Program-made: the position numbers and the translations under genes
Assembly (NCBI RefSeq): GCF_003952525.1
Contig: NZ_CP034451.1
Location: 4,750,501-4,814,500 of the forward strand
DNA length: 64,000 bases
Direction: 5' to 3'
Origin: Mesorhizobium sp. M3A.F.Ca.ET.080.04.2.1
GTDB taxonomy: Bacteria; Pseudomonadota; Alphaproteobacteria; Rhizobiales; Rhizobiaceae
The notes under the pieces: model-generated
Database searches by the model: none
Told to the model about the DNA's origin: nothing
What the model saw: the letters and a program-made list of their open reading frames with translations, nothing else
In this document: in pieces, positions 17,518 to 26,900 of the stretch
Layout: each line of letters opens with the position of its first letter
Position numbering within the stretch: position 1 is the first letter of the stretch

Positions 17518-18162
17518 TCAGCAGTTGACGGATGCGTCGGTGAGCGGCGCGACGTCCTGCGCCGCCAAGGAGGCCAGCGTGAAGTCGCACATCCGCTTCA
17601 CATAGGCCTCGGGATCGCCGAAGGGATAGAAGGGGAATGTGATCAGGAGCGAGATGGTGCCGTGACCCACCGTCCATAGCATGGTGGCGATGGCACGCGC
17701 GTCACCCCTGAGCTTGCCGGCGGCGACGCAGGCCTCGACCCTGCTGATCAGCACCTTCATGGCGGGGTTGCCCTCTTCCATGTCTTCGTAGCCGCGGCCC
17801 TCCGGCAGCCGCGTCTTTTCGGTCATGAAGACGGTGCGGTATTCATTGGGATTGCCGAGGCCGAAGGCGGCATATTCGGTCATCACAGCCCGCAGCGCTT
17901 CCATGGGGTCGTCGGCGGTATGCTCCTCGATGCGGCGCGCCAGAGTCTCGAAGGCGTCTTCAGCGAGCGCGAACAGGATGTCCTGCTTGTCGGCGAAGTA
18001 GGAATAGACCGACATCGGCGCGTAGCCGACCCGCTTGGCAAGCTTGCGGATGGTCAAGCCTTCGTAGCCCTCTTCCTGGACGAGCTTGTGGGCGGCCTCG
18101 ACCAGTTCGGAACGAAGTTCGGCTTTCTGTTTCTCCCGGCGCTTTTGAACGCTCAGCGGCAA
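17518..18162 (-). CDS. TetR-family transcriptional regulator
   Basis: A 214-residue one-component regulator. The N-terminal DNA-binding helix-turn-helix reads GLTIRKLAKRVGYAPMSVYSYFADKQDIL. The C-terminal ligand domain (about 120 residues, with GHGTISLLITFPFYPFG) is not diagnostic. I chose TTG 18162 because it follows an AGG site and a plausible promoter at 18195-18222; earlier in-frame starts would lie in or above that promoter. It lies directly downstream of the SDR/kinase/MaoC genes on the same strand and probably represses the acyl-CoA catabolic cluster. Confidence 0.8.
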   Translation of the reverse strand: MPLSVQKRREKQKAELRSELVEAAHKLVQEEGYEGLTIRKLAKRVGYAPMSVYSYFADKQDILFALAEDAFETLARRIEEHTADDPMEALRAVMTEYAAFGLGNPNEYRTVFMTEKTRLPEGRGYEDMEEGNPAMKVLISRVEACVAAGKLRGDARAIATMLWTVGHGTISLLITFPFYPFGDPEAYVKRMCDFTLASLAAQDVAPLTDASVNC

Positions 18163-18194
18163 TATCGGCCTGCCTGTATCGTTGGTTGCCTGCA

Positions 18195-18222
18195 ATAATA
18201 TACGCTGTACGGAAACGAACAA
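18195..18222 (-). promoter_or_regulatory. Candidate promoter of the tetR gene
   Basis: Read on the minus strand: -35 TTGTTC (18222-18217), 16-base spacer, -10 TATTAT (18200-18195). A start of transcription near 18188 would leave a leader of about 26 bases before the TTG start at 18162. The spacer contains GTAC. Confidence 0.4.
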
Positions 18223-18268
18223 GACACGAGGCTGGTTCCCCAGCGTAGCCGCAGCCTCAGGCCATGCG

Positions 18269-19045
18269 TCAGATGGCGCCGATGCCGCCGTCGAGCGCCA
18301 GCGCATGGCCGGTCATGAAGGAATTGGCAGGGTCGGCGAGAAACAGGATGCCGGCAGTAATCTCGTCGACTTCTCCGACCCGCCTCATCGGCACGCCGCG
18401 CGTGAGTTCGGCCAGCGCTTCGTCCTCCGGCGCGCCGGTCGAGCGGATGAAACCGTCGACCATCGCCGTCCTCGTATGTGCCGGGCAGATAGCGTTGATG
18501 CGCACGCCCTTGGTGGCATATTCGACTGCCGCCGAACGCGTCAGCCCGACCACGCCATGCTTGGCGGCGGCATAGACCGAGAGCTTCGGCGCGCCGGAGA
18601 GGCCGGCAACAGAGGCGACGTTGACGATGACGCCGCCCTTGCCGCGCTGCTTGAACTGGCGTTCCATCTGCGGGATCTGCTGCTTCATGGCGTAGAAGAC
18701 GCCAAGCAGGTCGACCTCGAGCACGCGGCGCGCTTCCTCCGACGTTACCTGCGGCAGGCGCACGAAGGAGTGCACGATGCCGGCATTGTTGACGGCAACG
18801 TCCAGCCGGCCGAATCTCTGCACGGCGAGCTTCACGAGATCCTCGGAGAGCTTCTCGTCGGCGATATTGCCGGCAAGTATCGCGGTGTCGGCGTCGAGCG
18901 TCGCCGCGAAATCGCCGAGCGCCGCCTCGTCGAGATCGGAAAGAACCAGCCTTGCGCCTTGCGCCGCGAATGCTTTTGCCGCGGCACTGCCGAGACCGCC
19001 GGTCGCCCCGGTGATCAGCACCGTCGCCCCTTCGAAACGGCTCAT
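18269..19045 (-). CDS. Short-chain dehydrogenase/reductase
   Basis: A 258-residue classical SDR. The cofactor loop TGATGGLG is at residues 12-19, NNAG near 86, and the catalytic Ser and YAAAK motif (SVAGLSGAPKLSVYAAAK) near 145-160. Asp after the second strand (LVLSDLD) predicts NAD(H). It is the third gene of MaoC-kinase-SDR on the minus strand, so it probably oxidises a hydroxyacyl-CoA intermediate in the same pathway. The exact substrate is unknown. Confidence 0.86.
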   Translation of the reverse strand: MSRFEGATVLITGATGGLGSAAAKAFAAQGARLVLSDLDEAALGDFAATLDADTAILAGNIADEKLSEDLVKLAVQRFGRLDVAVNNAGIVHSFVRLPQVTSEEARRVLEVDLLGVFYAMKQQIPQMERQFKQRGKGGVIVNVASVAGLSGAPKLSVYAAAKHGVVGLTRSAAVEYATKGVRINAICPAHTRTAMVDGFIRSTGAPEDEALAELTRGVPMRRVGEVDEITAGILFLADPANSFMTGHALALDGGIGAI

Positions 19046-19061
19046 GTCTCAGCTCTCCTCG

Positions 19062-20120
19062 TCAAGTCTTCGGATCGATCAGTTCGACCGCGAGCGAAGC
19101 GAGCAGCTTGACCGCCTCACCATAGGTCTTGGCTTTTTCCGGATTGGAAGCGTTGCCGTCGAGCGCTCGGCGGTAGACACCCTGGCAGATCGCCGCCAGC
19201 CGGAAAAAGGAAAAGGCGAGGAAGAAGGTCCAGCCACCGATATGATCGAGGCCGCGCCGGCGGCAGTAGGCGGCGACATAGGCTTCCTCGGAAGGCAGGC
19301 CGATGGCTGCGCGGTCTACGCCGCCGAGGCCGCGAAAGCCGGACGCATGCGGCAGCCGCCACTGCATGCATTGGTAGGCGAGGTCGGCGAAGGGATGGCC
19401 AAGCGTCGACAGCTCCCAGTCGAGCACCGCGATCACGCGCGGCTCGTCCTGGGCGAAGATCATGTTGTCCAGCCGGTAGTCGCCATGCACCAGCGAGACG
19501 CGGCCGTCATCGGCCGGCATGTGCGTTTCCAGCCAGGCAACCAGCCGGTCCATGTCGGCGATGGTTTCGGTTTCCGAGGCCCGGTACTGGCTGGTCCAAC
19601 GGGCGAGCTGACGCTCGAAATAGCTGCCCGGCTTGCCGAAATCGCCGAGACCGACGGCATCGACGTCGACGTCGTGGAGGGCGGCGAGCGTCGCGTTCAT
19701 GGCGTCATAGATTGTGGCGCGCTCGCCATTGCCTGATGCGTCCGGCAACGACGGGTCCCAGAAGATGCGGCCGTCGAGGAATTCCATGACATAGAACATA
19801 CGGCCGATCGGCGTCACCTCGCCGGACAGATGCAGCATGCGCGGCACCGGCACGGCAGTGCCGGCGAGCGCCTGCATGACCCGGAATTCGCGGTCGACCT
19901 GATGCGCCGATTTCAGCAATTGCCCCGGCGGCTTGGCGCGCAGCACATAGCGGCCGCTGGCGGCGGTGAGGAGATAGGTCGGGTTCGACTGTCCGGACTT
20001 GAACTTCTCGATCGTGGAAAGTCCGGCAAATCCGGGGATGCGCGCTTCCAGGTAGGGCGCAAGCACCGACTTGTCGAGCGCAAGCGCCGACTTGTCGAGC
20101 GCGCCGGCGTCGCCGCTCAT
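19062..20120 (-). CDS. APH/ACAD10-type kinase (phosphotransferase family)
   Basis: A 352-residue aminoglycoside-phosphotransferase-fold kinase. Visible motifs are FKSGQSNPTYLL (nucleotide loop), YVLRAKPPG (Lys), LVHGDYRLDNMIF (catalytic loop) and VIAVLDWELSTLGHP (metal-binding Asp). This pattern is that of the kinase domain of ACAD10/11, and of bacterial relatives such as LvaA, that phosphorylate 4-hydroxyacyl substrates; it is not that of antibiotic resistance enzymes. It overlaps maoC by ATGA (20117-20120). The N-terminus contains a 7-residue tandem repeat (LDKSALA, LDKSVLA). Confidence 0.87.
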   Translation of the reverse strand: MSGDAGALDKSALALDKSVLAPYLEARIPGFAGLSTIEKFKSGQSNPTYLLTAASGRYVLRAKPPGQLLKSAHQVDREFRVMQALAGTAVPVPRMLHLSGEVTPIGRMFYVMEFLDGRIFWDPSLPDASGNGERATIYDAMNATLAALHDVDVDAVGLGDFGKPGSYFERQLARWTSQYRASETETIADMDRLVAWLETHMPADDGRVSLVHGDYRLDNMIFAQDEPRVIAVLDWELSTLGHPFADLAYQCMQWRLPHASGFRGLGGVDRAAIGLPSEEAYVAAYCRRRGLDHIGGWTFFLAFSFFRLAAICQGVYRRALDGNASNPEKAKTYGEAVKLLASLAVELIDPKT

Positions 20121-20596
20121 GCGGTCTCTGGCTGGCGCTCGATCAGCGTCAGGGTGAGCCAGCGCGCGGTGAGTGCCGGCTTCTTCGATCCCTCGATCTC
20201 GATGGTCACGTCATGCGCCGTCTGCACCCAGCCGGAGGGCCGCACCTTGACATCGGCCAGCACGAAGCGAGTGCGGATGCGCGAGCCGGTCTTCACCGGC
20301 GCCAGGAAGCGCAGTGTGTCGAAGCCGTGATTGACGCCCATCTTGGTGTTTTCAAGCGGCGGCATGGTCTCGAAGGTCATGGCCGACAGGAGCGACAGCG
20401 ACAGGAACCCATGCGCGATCGTGCCGCCGAACGGCGTCTCACGCTCGGCGCGTTCGGGATCGCAATGGATGAACTGATGGTCGTCGGTGGCGTCGGCGAA
20501 CTGGTCGATCATGCGCTGCGTCACCGTGCGCCATGGCGACACGCCGACCTCCTTGCCGACATTGGCCAGAAGCGTATCAAGACTGATCGGTTCCAC
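20117..20596 (-). CDS. MaoC-family dehydratase
   Basis: A 159-residue single hot-dog-fold protein related to (R)-specific enoyl-CoA hydratases. The hydratase motif DDHQFIHCDPERAERETPFGGTIAHGFLSLSLL contains the expected catalytic Asp and His. It begins the minus-strand operon MaoC-kinase-SDR(-tetR), with four-base overlap to the kinase gene, and would hydrate an enoyl-CoA made by the nearby acyl-CoA dehydrogenase. Residue runs aside, no further specificity can be read. Confidence 0.87.
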   Translation of the reverse strand: MEPISLDTLLANVGKEVGVSPWRTVTQRMIDQFADATDDHQFIHCDPERAERETPFGGTIAHGFLSLSLLSAMTFETMPPLENTKMGVNHGFDTLRFLAPVKTGSRIRTRFVLADVKVRPSGWVQTAHDVTIEIEGSKKPALTARWLTLTLIERQPETA

Positions 20597-20635
20597 GCGA
20601 TGTCCTCCGCACCCCCGCCCGGATAACGAGCGCTA

Positions 20636-21451
20636 TTATTCCTTAAACAACGTCAATCCATGCTGCACCGACTGGCCGCCGTCGATCGGCAGTATGGCGC
20701 CGGTGACATAGCTTCCGGCACGGCTGCACAAATAGAGCGTTGCGCCGGCAATGTCATCCGGTGTGCCGATGCGGCCGATCGGAACGTGGCTGCCGACATG
20801 TCTCGCCTGCTCCTCGGTGGCGGTCGCAAAGGCCGTCATGCGGCTCTGGAAAGGACCCGGGGCAAAGGCATTGACGGTGATGCGGCGGGCAGCGAACTCT
20901 ATCGCCAGTGTGCGCGTCAGGTGATGCACCGCAGCCTTCGAGGCGGTGTAGGAATAGGCATCGTCGGCGAGCGGCTGGGTGCCCATCACAGAGCCTAGAT
21001 TGATCACGCGGGCCGGATCTTCGTCGCTCGCCGCAGCGTCGAGGAGAGGCAGCAACTCGCGCGTCAGATGGAAGACGGCGGTGACATTGACGCCGAACAC
21101 CTTGGCCCAGGCGTGGTAAGGAAACTCCTCTAGCGGCGCGCCCCAGGAAATGCCTGCATTGTTGACCAGGATGTGCAGGCGCTCGGTGCGCGCCTTCACC
21201 TCGGCGACCAGCGCGGCGATGCCGGCTTCGCTGGAAACATCGCCGGCAAACCCTTCGGCCCGGCCTGAGCCGCCGAGGGCGTTCAATTCGCCGGCGACCC
21301 GGATACAGTCCTCGCCCTTGCGCGAGGCGATCATCACGGTAGCGCCGGCCCGGACCAGCCCTGTCGCCACCATGCGGCCGATGCCGGTCGCTGCGCCCGT
21401 CACCAGCGCGGTCTTGCCGGCGACCGAGAACAGCTCGTCAAGATAGCTCAT
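20636..21451 (-). CDS. Short-chain dehydrogenase/reductase
   Basis: A 271-residue classical SDR: TGAATGIGR cofactor loop near residue 19, VNNAGISWG, then LGSVMGTQPLADDAYSYTASKA with the catalytic Ser, Tyr and Lys. The segment ASRKGEDC after the second strand suggests NADP(H) preference. It is divergent from the acyl-CoA dehydrogenase gene and 39 bases upstream of maoC, so it likely heads the minus-strand operon. The ATG at 21451 is preceded by a strong GAGGAAA site. Confidence 0.86.
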   Translation of the reverse strand: MSYLDELFSVAGKTALVTGAATGIGRMVATGLVRAGATVMIASRKGEDCIRVAGELNALGGSGRAEGFAGDVSSEAGIAALVAEVKARTERLHILVNNAGISWGAPLEEFPYHAWAKVFGVNVTAVFHLTRELLPLLDAAASDEDPARVINLGSVMGTQPLADDAYSYTASKAAVHHLTRTLAIEFAARRITVNAFAPGPFQSRMTAFATATEEQARHVGSHVPIGRIGTPDDIAGATLYLCSRAGSYVTGAILPIDGGQSVQHGLTLFKE

Positions 21452-21499
21452 GGCATTTCCTCCCGTGCGCTGATCTCCGAGCCGGACCATGGACTCGCG

Positions 21500-21530
21500 T
21501 TGACAAGGCTAGCCGAAGTACGGTCATCCT
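21500..21530 (+). promoter_or_regulatory. Candidate promoter between the SDR and the acyl-CoA dehydrogenase
   Basis: A perfect -35 TTGACA stands at 21500-21505 on the plus strand, in the 113-base divergent gap. The -10 hexamer about 17 bases on is poor (GGTCAT or GTCATC), so only the -35 is convincing. Confidence 0.3.
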
Positions 21531-21564
21531 TGCCACAGATGCAACTTCAAAAGGGCCGACACCG

Positions 21565-22806
21565 ATGGCGGACATGAATCTCGGCATGACCGAACGGCTG
21601 AAGCCGATCCACCAGCGCGTGACGGCAATGGTGCGTGACGAGATCGCGCCGCTCGGCGAGGAATTTCTGGCCGAGGTCGGCAGGAACGGCGATCGCTGGA
21701 CCTACACTGCAAGACAGACCGAGATCCTGGAAGGCTTGAAGGCGACGGCGCGCGAGCGCGGGTTATGGAATTTCTGGCTCACCGACTCCAAGCGCGGCTA
21801 TGGCCTGTCGACGGTCGAATACGCCTATCTGGCGGAGGAGATGGGCAAGGCGCATCTGGGCGCCGAAACCTTCAACTGCTCGGCGCCAGACACCGGCAAT
21901 ATGGAGGTGCTGGAGCGCTACGGCTCGGGAGAGCATAAGCGAGAATGGCTCGAGCCGCTGCTCGAGGGCAGGATTCGCTCCGCCTATCTGATGACCGAGC
22001 CGGATGTGGCATCCTCCGACGCCACCAATATTTCGATGCGATGCGAGCGGCAGGGCGACCGCTATGTGCTGAATGGCGAGAAATGGTGGGCTTCGGGGGC
22101 CGGGGATCCGCGCTGCGCCATCTACATCGTCATGGTCCGGACCGGATCGGACGCCGAACCGCGGCATCGCCGGCATTCGATGATCCTGGTCCCTACGGAC
22201 ACCAAGGGCATCACCAAGGTCCGCGCCATGCAGGTCTATGGCGACGACGACGCGCCGCACGGCCATATGCATCTGAGGTTCGACGATGTGCGGGTCCCGG
22301 CGGCCAACATCATCCAGGGCGAGGGCAGGGGCTTCGAGATCGCACAGGGGCGGCTGGGACCGGGACGCATCCACCACTGCATGCGCGCCATCGGCCAGGC
22401 CGAGATGGCGCTGGAGATGCTGTGCCAGCGCTCGGTGCGGCGCGAAGCCTTTGGCCAGTCGCTGGCGAAACTCGGCGCCAATTTCGACATCATCGCCGAA
22501 TGCCGCATGGAGATCGAGATGGCGAGGCTCTTGTGCCTCAAGGCGGCCTGGATGATCGACCAGGGCGATGCTCGAGCGGCAGCGCCTTGGATCAGCCAGA
22601 TCAAGGTTGTGGCGCCGCGTGTCGCGCTCAAAGTCACCGACGAGGCGGTGCAGATGTTCGGCGCACAAGGCATCAGCCAGGACACGCCGCTGGCACGCTC
22701 GTGGACGAATCTGAGAACGCTGCGGCTGGCCGACGGCCCGGACGCCGTGCACCGGCGGCAGGTGGCTCGCACCGAACTCAGGAAATGCACGCAGGAAAAG
22801 GTCTGA
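21565..22806 (+). CDS. Acyl-CoA dehydrogenase, ACAD10/11-like
   Basis: A 413-residue FAD-dependent acyl-CoA dehydrogenase. The family motifs YLMTEPDVASSDATNISM and GEKWWASGAGDPRC are clear. The segment GRGFEIAQGRLGPGRIHHC and the tail LRLADGPDAVH match the dehydrogenase domain of ACAD10/11, the enzymes that work on phosphorylated 4-hydroxyacyl-CoAs. It is the first gene of a two-gene plus-strand unit and is divergent from the operon that holds the partner-type kinase. The usual GGAGVSQD is GAQGISQD here. Confidence 0.9.
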   Translation: MADMNLGMTERLKPIHQRVTAMVRDEIAPLGEEFLAEVGRNGDRWTYTARQTEILEGLKATARERGLWNFWLTDSKRGYGLSTVEYAYLAEEMGKAHLGAETFNCSAPDTGNMEVLERYGSGEHKREWLEPLLEGRIRSAYLMTEPDVASSDATNISMRCERQGDRYVLNGEKWWASGAGDPRCAIYIVMVRTGSDAEPRHRRHSMILVPTDTKGITKVRAMQVYGDDDAPHGHMHLRFDDVRVPAANIIQGEGRGFEIAQGRLGPGRIHHCMRAIGQAEMALEMLCQRSVRREAFGQSLAKLGANFDIIAECRMEIEMARLLCLKAAWMIDQGDARAAAPWISQIKVVAPRVALKVTDEAVQMFGAQGISQDTPLARSWTNLRTLRLADGPDAVHRRQVARTELRKCTQEKV

Positions 22807-22811
22807 CCGCG

Positions 22812-23849
22812 ATGACGCTACCTTCGGAAATGAAGGCTCTGCTGCTTGTCGGCGATGGCTACACCAGAACGCCGGCCGCCAGCGCGCTGGAGGCGATGGA
22901 GCCTTATTTGCAACCGGGAACCATCGGCGTGCCGAAGCCCGGGCCGACGCAGGCGCTGATCAAGGTCAGCCTCGGCTCGATAAATCCCTCCGACATCGCC
23001 TTCATCGAGGGCCAGTATGGGCAGCCACGGATGAAGGGCCAGCCGGCCGGCTTCGAAGGTGTCGGCGCCATCGTCGCGACCGGCGACGATCCATATGCCA
23101 AGAGCCTGCAAGGCAAGCGCGTCGCCTTCGCGACTGGCGTGACAAACTGGGGCTCCTGGGCGGAATATGCGATCGCCGAGGCGGCGTCCTGCATTCCGCT
23201 GCTCGATACGGTGCGCGACGAGGACGGCGCGGCGATGATCGTCAATCCGCTGACTGCGCTCGCCATGTTCGATATCGTCAGGCAGGAGGGCGAGAAGGCC
23301 TTCATCATGACCGCCGGCGCGAGCCAGCTCTGCAAGCTGATCATTGGGCTGGCGAAAGAGGAAGGGTTCCGGCCGATCGTCACCGTGCGCCGCGACGAGC
23401 AGATCCCCTTGTTGAAGCAACTGGGCGCCGCGCATGTTCTGAACGAGAAGGCATCCGATTTCGAGGCAATGCTGCGCCAGGTGATGAAGGCCGAGCAGCC
23501 GCGCATCTTCCTGGACGCGGTGACCGGACCGCTGGCTTCGGCCATTTTCAACGCCATGCCGAAGCGCTCGCGCTGGATCGTCTATGGAAGGCTCGACGCC
23601 GAGCCGACGGTGATCCGCGAGCCTGGCCAACTGATCTTCCAGCACAAGCGGATCGAAGGCTTCTGGCTGGCCGAATGGATGCGGCAGTTCCGCGACAGGA
23701 TGGGACCGGCGGTGCTGGAAGCGCAGAAGCGCTTTTCCGATGGGCGCTGGTCGACAGATGTGACGGCGGTGGTGCCGCTGGACGAGGCGATGGCGCGGCT
23801 GCCGGCAGCGTTGGCAAAGCCGAACGGCAAGGTGTTCATCAAGCCGTAG
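22812..23849 (+). CDS. MDR-family zinc-free oxidoreductase (quinone reductase-like)
   Basis: A 345-residue medium-chain dehydrogenase/reductase. It has the GroES-like N-terminal part (LIKVSLGSINPSDIAFIEG, GFEGVGAIV) and a Rossmann domain (AFIMTAGASQLCKLIIGLAK), and it lacks the catalytic-zinc Cys/His set, so it resembles NADPH:quinone or enoyl reductases. It starts five bases after the acyl-CoA dehydrogenase stop and is probably co-transcribed. A start at the ATG at 22830 is also possible. A role in reducing an enoyl or quinone intermediate of the cluster is inference. Confidence 0.82.
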   Translation: MTLPSEMKALLLVGDGYTRTPAASALEAMEPYLQPGTIGVPKPGPTQALIKVSLGSINPSDIAFIEGQYGQPRMKGQPAGFEGVGAIVATGDDPYAKSLQGKRVAFATGVTNWGSWAEYAIAEAASCIPLLDTVRDEDGAAMIVNPLTALAMFDIVRQEGEKAFIMTAGASQLCKLIIGLAKEEGFRPIVTVRRDEQIPLLKQLGAAHVLNEKASDFEAMLRQVMKAEQPRIFLDAVTGPLASAIFNAMPKRSRWIVYGRLDAEPTVIREPGQLIFQHKRIEGFWLAEWMRQFRDRMGPAVLEAQKRFSDGRWSTDVTAVVPLDEAMARLPAALAKPNGKVFIKP

Positions 23850-23860
23850 CTCGACTCTTC

Positions 23861-23980
23861 CTTCGCCCCGTTCACGGCGAGAAGGTGCCCGAAGAACGTA
23901 GGGCGGCGCCTTATCGCGAGGTTGGCGCTTCCCCTCACCCGCCTGCCGGCACTCTCTCCCCGCAAGCGGGGCGAGGATAG
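23861..23980. repeat. Palindromic intergenic element, copy 1 (CTCCCC/GGGGAG type)
   Basis: Contains CTTCGCCCCG-ttca-CGGCGAGAAG, then GGCGCTTCCCCTCACCCGCCTGCCGGCA and a second hairpin CTCCCCGC-aa-GCGGGGCGAG. The blocks CCCCTCA, GCCTGCCGGCA and CTCCCCG recur at 33356-33485 and 48215-48392. It fills the gap between two convergent genes and may act as their common terminator. Confidence 0.75.
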
Positions 23981-23984
23981 CTGA

Positions 23985-26900
23985 TCACTCCGCCGGGTCG
24001 ATATTGGTGTAGGCGGCTTCCTCCAGCTCGCGCTTCAGGCGCGCTTCCTCATGCGTCTTGGGCGTGACGAAGCGGCCGAGCAGCAGATAGGCGACAGGGG
24101 TGAGGAACAGCGTCGAGACCGTGGCGAGGCCGAGGCCGCCGACGATCACCCAGCCGAGCGCGATGCGCGCTTCCGCACCGGCGCCGGCGGCGAGCACCAG
24201 CGGCACGCCGCCGAGCACGGTGCAGATCATGGTCATCATCACCGGACGGAGCCGGATGCTGGAGGCCTCTTCGATCGCCTCGCGTACGCCAAGCCCGCGG
24301 TCGCGCAGCTGGTTGGCGAACTCGACGATCAGGATGCCGTTCTTGGCCATGACGCCGACCAGCAGCACCAGGCCGATCTGGCTATAGGCGTTGAGGCTCG
24401 TACCGGAGAGCAGCAGCGCGAAGATGGCGCAAGCAAGGCCCAGTGGCACTGTTGCCATGATGATGACGGCGCTGACGAAGCTCTCGAACTGGGCGGCCAG
24501 CACCAGAAGGATGATGACCAGCGCGAAGCCGAAGATGGTCGCCATGGCGCTGTTTGTCTCGCCGAGCGTCGCCGCCTCGGCCAGCGGCACGATGCGCGCG
24601 TCCGACGGCAGCAGCGGCGTTGCGATCTCCTCGGCGCGGGCCAGCGCATCGCCGAGCGCGAAGCTGCCGCCGAGGTTGGCGGTGATCGCCACCGAAGGCT
24701 GCTGCTGCTCGCGGGTCAGGGACGGCGGCACGGCGCGCTCGGTCAGCGTGGCGATGGTCGACATCGGCACGAAGCGGCCGTCCGAGGTTTTCAGGAAGAT
24801 GTTTTCCAGATCGGTCGGATCGTTGATCGGATTGGTGGTCGAGACCAGCTTCACGCCATAGCTGCGGTCGGCGATGTAGACGTCGACGACATCGTTGCCG
24901 TCGAGCATGGCCTGCAGCGTATCGGCGAGCCCGGTGATGTCGATGCCGAGGTCGGAGGCGCGCTCGCGGTCGATGGCAACGGCAAGCTGCGGCTGCGTCA
25001 GGTCGACGGAAAGCCGCGGTGCCTGGAAGCGCGGATCCTGCCGCATCTCCTCGACGATCTTCACCGCCGCCGCGCTCAGCGCCTTGCGGTCGTTGCCGAC
25101 CAGCGCGAACTGCAGGCCGCTGCCGGCGCCACGGATGCGAAGGCTGTTGGGCTGAACCGGGAAGACGCGGACGCTCGGCACCTGCTTCGTCAGGCGGCTG
25201 ATCTCGGCCATGATCTCCTGCTGGCTGCGCGTCCGCTCGGCCCACGGCGCCAGCGTCATGACCATGAAGCCGCTGTTGTAGGCGCCGTTATTGCCGGCAT
25301 TAGCGAAGGTGCTGCGGATCTCGCCGGAATCGCGCAGCGGCTGGATCAGCCGTTCGATCTTGCGCATCTGCTCGCTCGTGTAATCGAGGCTGACGCCCTG
25401 CGGCGCGTTGATGCGCAGAAGCACGACGGCGCGGTCCTCGGTCGGGGTCAGTTCCTGGCGGATGGTGCCGAACAGCGCAAACGCGGTACCGGCAAAGATC
25501 AGCGCGACCAGCACCACGATCCACGGCGCGCCGAGGCAAGCGTGCAGGCAGCGGCGATAAAGCGCATGCAGCGCGCCACCGATTCGGGCGCCGATACCGC
25601 TGCCGCCTTGGTGATGGAGTGATGCGCTGGAAAGCATGCGCGAGGCCAGCATCGGACAAAGCGTCAGCGCCACCACGCAGGAGAGCAGCACCGACATCGC
25701 CAGCACGAAGCCGAATTCGCGGAAGAGGCCACCGGTCTGTCCAGGGAGAAAGGAGATCGGCACGAAGACCGCGACCAGGGTCAGCGTCGTGGCGACGACG
25801 GCGAAGAACACTTCCTGGGTGCCGAGGACGGCCGCTGCACGAGGTCCCATGCCTTCGTTGCGGCGCCGCACGATGTTTTCGAGCACGACGATGGCGTCGT
25901 CGACGACAAGACCGGTCGCCAGCACCAGCGCCAAAAGCGTCAGGATGTTGATGGAAAAGCCGGCGAGATAGATCGCGGCAATGGTGCCGATCATGGCGAC
26001 AGGCATCGACAGGCCGGGGATCAGCGTCGCGCGCCAGTCGAGCAGGAAGGCGTAGATGACGATCAGCACGATCGAGACGGAAAGCGCCAGCGCGATCTCG
26101 ACCTCGTGCACGGCGCCGTTGACGAACACGGCATCGTCGCTGGTGACCTTGATCGACATGTCTTGCGGCAGGTTTGCCTGAAGCTTCGCGACGGCGGCCC
26201 GGACGCCGGTCGAAATGTCGAGCGTGTTCGATTCGGCCTGGCGGATGATGCCGAGGCCGATGCCTGTCTTGCCGTCGGAGCGCAGCGAGGTCTGGCCGAT
26301 GTCGGGGCCCAGCGTCACCGTGGCCACGTCACGGATGCGCGTCGCCCCGCCGACAACTATGTTCTCGAACTCCTCCGGCGTGGTCACGTCGGCCGTCGTG
26401 CGCACGATGAGGTCCTGATTGGTGGTGGTGATCGAGCCGGCCGGCGAATCGAAGGCGATCGAGGCAAGCGCCTTGCGCAAATCCGCGACGGTGAGGCCTT
26501 GGCTGGCGAGCTTGTTCTGGTCGACGTCGATGCGGAAGATCTTGTCGCGGTCGCCGGAGACCTGAACGTCGGCGACGCCGGGCACGGCGGCGAGTTCGTC
26601 CTCGATGCGATCCTGCACGATGACGGTCATGTCCTGCACCGTCATGGTGTCGGACGTGACTGCCAATCGCATCACCGGATCGGAATTGGCATCGGCCTTG
26701 ACGATGCGCGGAGCGTCGGCAGTGTCGGGCAGTTGGTTGGCGACCCGGCTGACGACGTCGCGCACATCGGAGGCGGCGACGTCGAGATCGACGCCGTCGT
26801 TGAACTCGATGGTGACGCGGCTCTGGCCGAAGGACGAGGTCGACGAGATCGACTTGACGCCGGAGACTCGGGACACCGCGCCTTCGATCGTGTCGGTGAG

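Noticed and set aside
21945..23849. Apparent 634-residue plus-strand protein spanning the acyl-CoA dehydrogenase and the MDR enzyme
   Set aside because: The first 290 residues are an alternate frame of the dehydrogenase gene; only the part from 22812 matches a protein family.
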